A stretch of DNA of 64,000 bases from the NCBI GenBank assembly GCA_026705925.1, contig JAPOZT010000031.1, forward strand, positions 1-64,000, read 5' to 3'. The notes under the pieces were generated by a model. That model saw nothing but the letters and a program-made list of their open reading frames with translations. It was not told the DNA's origin and did no database searches. The translations under genes and the position numbers were made by a program. Below are positions 59,571 to 64,000 of the stretch, one piece after another. Positions within the stretch are counted from its first letter, which is position 1. Every line of letters begins with the position of its first letter. The stretch is from Gemmatimonadota bacterium (lineage in GTDB: Bacteria > JAAXHH01).

Positions 59571-61847
59571 GTGTCACAAAACGGACATAAGGTTATCGGC
59601 ACCCGTCCGATTCGTCACGACGGGGTGGACAAGGTCACTGGCCGGGCGATCTACGGTGCCGATATCCAACTGACGGGGTTGTTGCACGGCGCCATCAAGC
59701 GCAGTCCCCATCCCCACGCACGGATCAAGAACATCGACACCAGCCGCGCGGAGGCCCATCCGGGCGTGCGGGCCGTCGTCACCGCCCACGACCTCCCGCA
59801 GATCGCGGACAAGCTCGCCGACCTGGGCGAGGCGATCGTCAACCTGCGCGACGCCAGCAACAACGTGCTGGCCTACGGCAAGGTCCTGTACAAGGGCCAC
59901 GCCGTCGCCGGCGTGGCGGCGATCAACCTGCACGTGGCGCAGGAGGCCGTGGAGCTGATCGACGTGGAATACGAAGTGCTGCCCCACGTCACGGGCGTGC
60001 TGGAGGCCATGGAGGACGGCGCGCCGATCCTGCACGAGGACATGAAGACCACGTCCATGGGCGAGGAGACGGACAAGGTCAGCAACGTCGCCAATCACTT
60101 CCAACACAAGATGGGCGAACCGGACGACGGTTTCGCGGAAGCCGATGTGGTGATCGAGCGGGAGTTCACGACCCAGACCGTCCACCAGGGCTACATCGAG
60201 ACCCACAACGCCACGGCCCACTGGAACGAAGAGGGACAGCTCACGATCTGGACGAGCACGCAGGGCGCTTTCTCGGTACGGGACCAGATGGCCGAAATCC
60301 TCCAGATGCCCGTTTCGAAAGTCAAGATCGTGCCCCTGGAGATCGGAGGCGGCTTCGGCGGCAAGATTTCCGTCTACCTGGACCCGGTCGCGGCGCTGCT
60401 GTCGAGGATGACGGGTCACCCGGTCAAGATGACCATGCCCCGGGACGAGGTCTTCGAGGGAACGGGACCGACGCCGGGCTCCTACCTGAAGGTCAAAATG
60501 GGCGCCACCAGCGACGGCCGGCTCACGGCCGCCACGGCCTACATGGCTTACGAGGCCGGCGCTTATCCTGGTTCGCCGGTCGGTGCGGGCGCGGGCTGCA
60601 TTTTCACGCCCTACGACATACCCAACGTCCAGATCGACGGGTACGACGTGTGCGTGAACAAGCCCAAGACGAACGCCTATCGTGCGCCGGGCGCCACCAA
60701 CGCGGCCTACGCCACCGAGACCGTCGTGGACGAGATCAGCGAGAAGCTCGGTGTGGACCCGCTCGAGTTCCGGGTGAAGAACGGCGCGAAGGAAGGCACC
60801 CGCCGGGCCGACGGTCCCGTGCACCCGCGCATCGGCTGCATCGAGACTACGGAGGCCGCCCTCAACAGCGAACACTACCGCTCTTCCCTCGCGAAGTCGG
60901 GGAACGGCAAGGTCCGCGGCCGGGGCGTCGCCTCGGGTTACTGGTTCAACTTCAATGGCGGCCGGTCGGCCATTTCCGTGAGCATCAATCCCGACGGCAC
61001 CATCAACATGCTGGAGGGTTCCACGGATATCGGCGGCACGCGGGCCTCCATTGCCATGCAGCTGGCCGAGACCATCGGCCTCGAGGCCACCGACATCAAG
61101 CCCTACGTCGTGGATACGGACTCGATCGGCTATACCGACGTGACCGGCGGCAGCCGCACGACCTTCGGAACGGGTTACGCCGCCCATGCCACGGGCCAGG
61201 CCCTTATCCGGGAGATGAAGGAAAGGGCCTCCAAGCTCTGGGACGTGCCTGCCGATGCCATTGACTTCGAGGACGGGGTCTTTTCCTACCGGGATGACGC
61301 GGAGAAGCGGGGCAGCTTTAAGGAATTGGCCAGCCAGGCCGGCGATGCCGGCGGTCCCGTGGTCGCCCAGGTCAGTACGAATCCCGACGGCAGCGGGGGC
61401 GGCGCCTTCGCCACCCACGTCGTGGATGTGGAAGTCGACCGGGAAACGGGAAAGGTGGACATACTCCGATACACCGCGGTCCAGGACGCCGGTACGGCCA
61501 TTCACCCGAGCTACGTGGAAGGCCAGATGCAGGGCGGCGTGGTGCAGGGCATCGGCTGGGGACTGAACGAGGAGTACATATACAACGACGCCGGTTCCAT
61601 GACCAACGCCAGTTTCCTGGATTACCGCATGCCCACGACCCTCGACCTGCCCATGATCGAGACCATCATCGTGGAAGTGCCCAACGAGTCCCATCCCTAC
61701 GGCGTCCGGGGCGTCGGCGAAGTGCCGATCGTACCGCCGCCGGCCGCCCTCGCAAACGCCATTTACGACGCCACGGGCGTGCGGCTGCGCGACCTGCCCA
61801 TGTCGCCGCCCCGGGTCCAGAAGGCCCTGGCGGAGAACGGTGGGTAG
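59571..61847 (+). CDS. Molybdenum hydroxylase molybdopterin-binding (large) subunit
   Basis: This 758-residue subunit holds the molybdenum-cytosine-dinucleotide site. VDKVTGRAIYGADIQLTGLL is the N-terminal signature, EIGGGFGGKISVYLDPVAAL the Moco loop, and GVRGVGEVPIVPPPAALANA the C-terminal segment with the catalytic Glu. The active-site loop is NAYRAPGATNAAYATE and lacks the AYRCSFR of form I CO dehydrogenase, so CO is not the likely substrate; a purine, aldehyde or N-heterocycle is more likely. The start is GTG at 59571 after GGAGG, 108 nt after the small subunit. A terminator hairpin follows. Confidence 0.94.
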   Translation: MSQNGHKVIGTRPIRHDGVDKVTGRAIYGADIQLTGLLHGAIKRSPHPHARIKNIDTSRAEAHPGVRAVVTAHDLPQIADKLADLGEAIVNLRDASNNVLAYGKVLYKGHAVAGVAAINLHVAQEAVELIDVEYEVLPHVTGVLEAMEDGAPILHEDMKTTSMGEETDKVSNVANHFQHKMGEPDDGFAEADVVIEREFTTQTVHQGYIETHNATAHWNEEGQLTIWTSTQGAFSVRDQMAEILQMPVSKVKIVPLEIGGGFGGKISVYLDPVAALLSRMTGHPVKMTMPRDEVFEGTGPTPGSYLKVKMGATSDGRLTAATAYMAYEAGAYPGSPVGAGAGCIFTPYDIPNVQIDGYDVCVNKPKTNAYRAPGATNAAYATETVVDEISEKLGVDPLEFRVKNGAKEGTRRADGPVHPRIGCIETTEAALNSEHYRSSLAKSGNGKVRGRGVASGYWFNFNGGRSAISVSINPDGTINMLEGSTDIGGTRASIAMQLAETIGLEATDIKPYVVDTDSIGYTDVTGGSRTTFGTGYAAHATGQALIREMKERASKLWDVPADAIDFEDGVFSYRDDAEKRGSFKELASQAGDAGGPVVAQVSTNPDGSGGGAFATHVVDVEVDRETGKVDILRYTAVQDAGTAIHPSYVEGQMQGGVVQGIGWGLNEEYIYNDAGSMTNASFLDYRMPTTLDLPMIETIIVEVPNESHPYGVRGVGEVPIVPPPAALANAIYDATGVRLRDLPMSPPRVQKALAENGG

Positions 61848-61870
61848 GCGCGGAGTAGGGAAGCGTTTTT

Positions 61871-61898
61871 GAAGCGAAGGCGCTGAAGCGAAGGCGCA
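61871..61898. repeat. 14-nt repeat after the large-subunit gene
   Basis: gaagcgaaggcgct at 61871-61884 is followed directly by gaagcgaaggcgca at 61885-61898, with a related gaagcgttttt just before. It fits the pattern of repeats next to stop codons in this window, but here the gene's own end is not clearly part of the unit. Confidence 0.7.
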
Positions 61899-61927
61899 AA
61901 GGGCGGGGAAGGATTCTCCCGCCCTTT
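61898..61927 (+). terminator. Rho-independent-like terminator
   Basis: aaagggcggg (61898-61907) pairs with cccgcccttt (61918-61927) over a 10-nt loop, giving a perfect 10-bp stem followed by tgctttacttt. It should end the transcript of the three hydroxylase genes. The MoaD-like gene starts 85 nt later and so may have its own signal, but I see no clear promoter. Confidence 0.75.
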
Positions 61928-62012
61928 TGCTTTACTTTAAGGCCTTGCCAGATCCCGGGCTGGCCGAGTGCGCAGGACAGTGCAAAAAGCGCATAGCAAC
62001 GAAAGCTGATTC

Positions 62013-62285
62013 ATGGCCACCATCTACATTCCGTCCCTCATGCGCGACCTGACCGGCGGCAGGGAGATCATCCAGGTCGAAGGGGCCGACATGCGCCAGG
62101 TTATCGCCAATCTCGAGGCAGCTTACCCGGGATTTAAACAGAGACTGCTCGAAGAAGGCACGCAGCGAATAAAACCCAACATCGCGGTCATGATCGACGG
62201 CCGCAACGCCCGCCGCATCCTGATCGACAAGGTAAACGAGAGCAGCGAGATCCATTTCCTGCCCGCTATAAGTGGGGGAATCTAA
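62013..62285 (+). CDS. MoaD/ThiS-family small ubiquitin-like protein with capped C-terminus
   Basis: This 90-residue beta-grasp protein (MATIYIPSLMRDLTGGREII at the N-terminus) belongs to the MoaD/ThiS sulfur carriers. MoaD needs a free C-terminal Gly-Gly that is activated as thiocarboxylate. Here the chain ends HFLPAISGGI, with one extra Ile after the Gly-Gly. It would need to be trimmed, or acts differently. Its place after the molybdenum hydroxylase genes suggests a role in Moco supply, but the terminator between them leaves this open. It is convergent with tex, 17 nt away. Confidence 0.85.
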   Translation: MATIYIPSLMRDLTGGREIIQVEGADMRQVIANLEAAYPGFKQRLLEEGTQRIKPNIAVMIDGRNARRILIDKVNESSEIHFLPAISGGI

Positions 62286-62302
62286 GAGGAGTTAAAGGGG
62301 AT

Positions 62303-64000
62303 TTACAGCTTCCGATTCAACTTGAGCAGATGATCGACTGTCAGGACCTTGTTGGCCGCGGAGCTCCGTTGGCCAGCTGACTTCCGATTCGAGGGTTTTT
62401 TTCTCCGGTTCTTTCGTGAGACGACTTTCCCGGACGCTTCGGTCTTCCCGGCGTCTTGTGCCTTCGAGGTCGAGTCCGCCTTCACGGACGGATCGCCCTT
62501 TTCGGTTGCTTCCGCCTTCCCTTCCGCACTCGTGCGCTCCGCCGTCTTCACATTCCCGCCGTCGGTCTGCCCATCCTGCCGGCGCTTCGATGGCCGGCGC
62601 CTTCGCCGGCGCTCGGGTTTCCCGTTGGCCCGTTCTTTGCCCTCCCGCATCGACAGCGAGATCCGGTTTCGTTCGTGGTCTACGCCAAGCACCCGCACCT
62701 CGACCAGTTGCCCCACCTTGACGGCTTCGCCGGCATGCTTGACATACCGGTCCACGAGCTGGCTGATATGCACGAGCCCATCGAGGTGGACCCCGACATC
62801 CACGAAGGCGCCAAAGTTCGTGACGTTGGTCACGACGCCGTTGAGCCGCATGCCCTCCTTGACTTCATCGATGGTATTTACCCCTTCGGTATACTGGACG
62901 GGCTTGAACTCCTCGCGGGGGTCGCGCCCGGGCCGCGCCAGTTCCTCCAGGATATCTTCGAGGGTAGGCAACCCCACGGCCTCATTCACGTAAGCATCGA
63001 GCTTGATGCGGTCGCGGACCGCCGAATCGTCCATGAGCTCCTTGACGCTGCAACTTTGATCCGAAGCCATACGGTCCACGATTTCGTAGCTTTCGGGGTG
63101 CACGGCACTGGCGTCCAGGGGGTTTTCGGCGTTCCCGATTCTCAGGAAACCCGCGGCCTGCTCGAAGGCCCGCGGGCCGAGGTTCGGCACCTGCTGCAGA
63201 TCCGTCCTCGAGACGAAGGGACCCGCTTTCTCCCGGTGGGCCACGATGTGTTTCGCCAGCGCGGGCCCGATGCCGGATACGTAGGAGAGGAGTTGAGCGC
63301 TCGCCGTGTTCACTTCGACGCCGACATTGTTCACGCAACTCGTCACCACGTCGTCCAGGCTCTTCTTCAGCGATGACTGGTCGACGTCGTGCTGGTACTG
63401 CCCGACGCCGATGGACTTGGGATCGATCTTGACCAGCTCGGCCAGGGGGTCCATGAGCCGGCGGCCGATGGAAATCGCCCCGCGTACCGTGACGTCGAGC
63501 CGCGGGAATTCCTGCCGGGCCTCGGACGACGCCGAGTAGACCGAAGCGCCGCTTTCGTTCACGAGCACGATGGACGGATTACCGGCAAGCTCGATCGTAC
63601 GGAGGAACTGGGTGGTCTCCCGGCCGGCCGTCCCGTTGCCCACGGCGATGGCATCGAAATCGTACTGCTCGTGCAGGGACCGCACGATCCGTGCCGCCCT
63701 TTCCTTCTTCTTGTCCCCGGAATGGGGAAAGATGCTGGCCCGGTCCATCAGTTTGCCCTGCTCGTCGAGGCACACGACCTTGCAACCCGTGCGGAAACCG
63801 GGGTCGACCGCCATGATGCGGCGGCGGCCCAGGGGAGGCGCCATCAGCAGCTCCCGCAGGTTCCGCGCGAAAACGAGGGTCGCCTCCTGCTCGGCCTTCT
63901 GCCGGACAAGGGACCTCAACTCCGTTTCGAGGGAGAGCGAGAGCAGGCGGCGGTAGCCGTCGGTAACGGCCAGGCGGACCTGATCGGACACGGGACCTTC
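62303..64000 (-). CDS. tex: Tex-family transcription accessory protein, N-terminus cut by window edge
   Basis: The 565 residues seen are the C-terminal two thirds of Tex: a YqgF/RuvC-like nuclease-fold domain (MAVDPGFRTGCKVVCLDEQG, AIAVGNGTAGRETTQFLR), the helix-hairpin-helix pair (SYVSGIGPALAKHIVAHREK, LQQVPNLGPRAFEQAAGFLR), and an S1 RNA-binding domain (GMRLNGVVTNVTNFGAFVDV, then GVHLDGLVHISQLVD). After S1 comes a Lys/Arg-rich tail of about 110 residues, longer than in typical Tex proteins. The frame stays open to the window edge. Tex binds nucleic acids and influences transcription; details are unclear. Confidence 0.95.
   Translation of the reverse strand, partial: EGPVSDQVRLAVTDGYRRLLSLSLETELRSLVRQKAEQEATLVFARNLRELLMAPPLGRRRIMAVDPGFRTGCKVVCLDEQGKLMDRASIFPHSGDKKKERAARIVRSLHEQYDFDAIAVGNGTAGRETTQFLRTIELAGNPSIVLVNESGASVYSASSEARQEFPRLDVTVRGAISIGRRLMDPLAELVKIDPKSIGVGQYQHDVDQSSLKKSLDDVVTSCVNNVGVEVNTASAQLLSYVSGIGPALAKHIVAHREKAGPFVSRTDLQQVPNLGPRAFEQAAGFLRIGNAENPLDASAVHPESYEIVDRMASDQSCSVKELMDDSAVRDRIKLDAYVNEAVGLPTLEDILEELARPGRDPREEFKPVQYTEGVNTIDEVKEGMRLNGVVTNVTNFGAFVDVGVHLDGLVHISQLVDRYVKHAGEAVKVGQLVEVRVLGVDHERNRISLSMREGKERANGKPERRRRRRPSKRRQDGQTDGGNVKTAERTSAEGKAEATEKGDPSVKADSTSKAQDAGKTEASGKVVSRKNRRKKPSNRKSAGQRSSAANKVLTVDHLLKLNRKL

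Noticed and set aside
59574-61694. 706-residue open frame opposite the molybdenum hydroxylase large subunit
   Set aside because: Its His/Val/Asp/Gly-rich composition mirrors the coding strand. It has no start signal and no recognisable domain.
1-64000. tRNA, rRNA, transposase, integrase or prophage genes
   Set aside because: I looked through the spacers and the translated frames and saw none that I could support. Short structured RNAs cannot be excluded by eye.

Overview
This is a GC-rich bacterial chromosome segment of about 64 kb. It carries 54 protein-coding genes, two of them cut by the window edges. I recognised no tRNA, rRNA, CRISPR array, insertion sequence, integrase or phage gene. 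The gene content suggests an aerobic, heterotrophic Gram-negative bacterium: two 2-oxo acid dehydrogenase systems, a phytanoyl-CoA dioxygenase-like oxygenase, several Gfo/Idh/MocA oxidoreductases and xylose-isomerase-like TIM barrels, a lipoprotein sugar-binding ABC system, a MoxR/DUF58/BatA/DUF4175 operon, GerW and LexA. This mix resembles Latescibacterota-like or other poorly cultured lineages near the FCB group. That placement is an inference from families, not from a marker tree.

Layout. 1-5.6 kb (minus strand): an SPFH/NfeD membrane pair, then the 2-oxoglutarate dehydrogenase E2 and E1 genes. 5.9-19.1 kb (plus strand): argG, a VOC protein, an M14 peptidase, then tightly packed catabolic genes (nucleoside hydrolase, SDR, half of an acyl-CoA synthetase, class III CoA-transferase, a bicupin with a very acidic tail, aldo/keto reductase, two overlapping amidohydrolases, SGNH hydrolase, Gfo/Idh/MocA). 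19.2-29.3 kb: an archaeal-type UPF0200 kinase, an amino-acid permease, a ThDP enzyme, a PHP phosphatase, a TIM barrel, tyrS, another Gfo/Idh/MocA protein, small unknown genes and a GNAT protein. 29.3-40.7 kb (minus strand): phytanoyl dioxygenase, isomerase-like TIM barrel, nitrilase, lipB, the E1alpha/E1beta/E2 genes of a second 2-oxo acid dehydrogenase, DUF72 and a three-gene sugar ABC transporter. 40.9-51.7 kb (plus strand): a UDP-sugar epimerase/decarboxylase, MoxR-DUF58-BatA-DUF4175, an HDAC-like deacetylase and an aldo/keto reductase. 51.7-64 kb: lexA, gerW, an OPT-like transporter, a lipoprotein, Gfo/Idh/MocA, a DUF815 ATPase, a three-subunit molybdenum hydroxylase with a MoaD-like protein, and the C-terminal part of Tex.

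How the parts connect. LipB attaches octanoyl groups to the lipoyl domains of E2 proteins, and the window holds two such E2 proteins. The MoaD-like gene next to the molybdenum hydroxylase genes suggests a cofactor or sulfur-carrier link. Divergent promoters are unusually readable: several intergenic regions carry TTGAC(A/G), a 17-18 nt spacer and a TATAAT-like hexamer, often preceded by CGC.

The most unusual feature is at the DNA level. Many spacers between genes hold short tandem repeats of 13-36 nt with a different sequence at each locus. In at least six cases the repeat unit is a copy of the upstream gene's own last codons and stop codon. Similar GC-rich repeats sit in frame inside linkers of conserved proteins (E1, both E2s, TyrRS, DUF58, DUF815, the bicupin). 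I regard this locus-specific copying of gene ends as the best candidate here for something undescribed.
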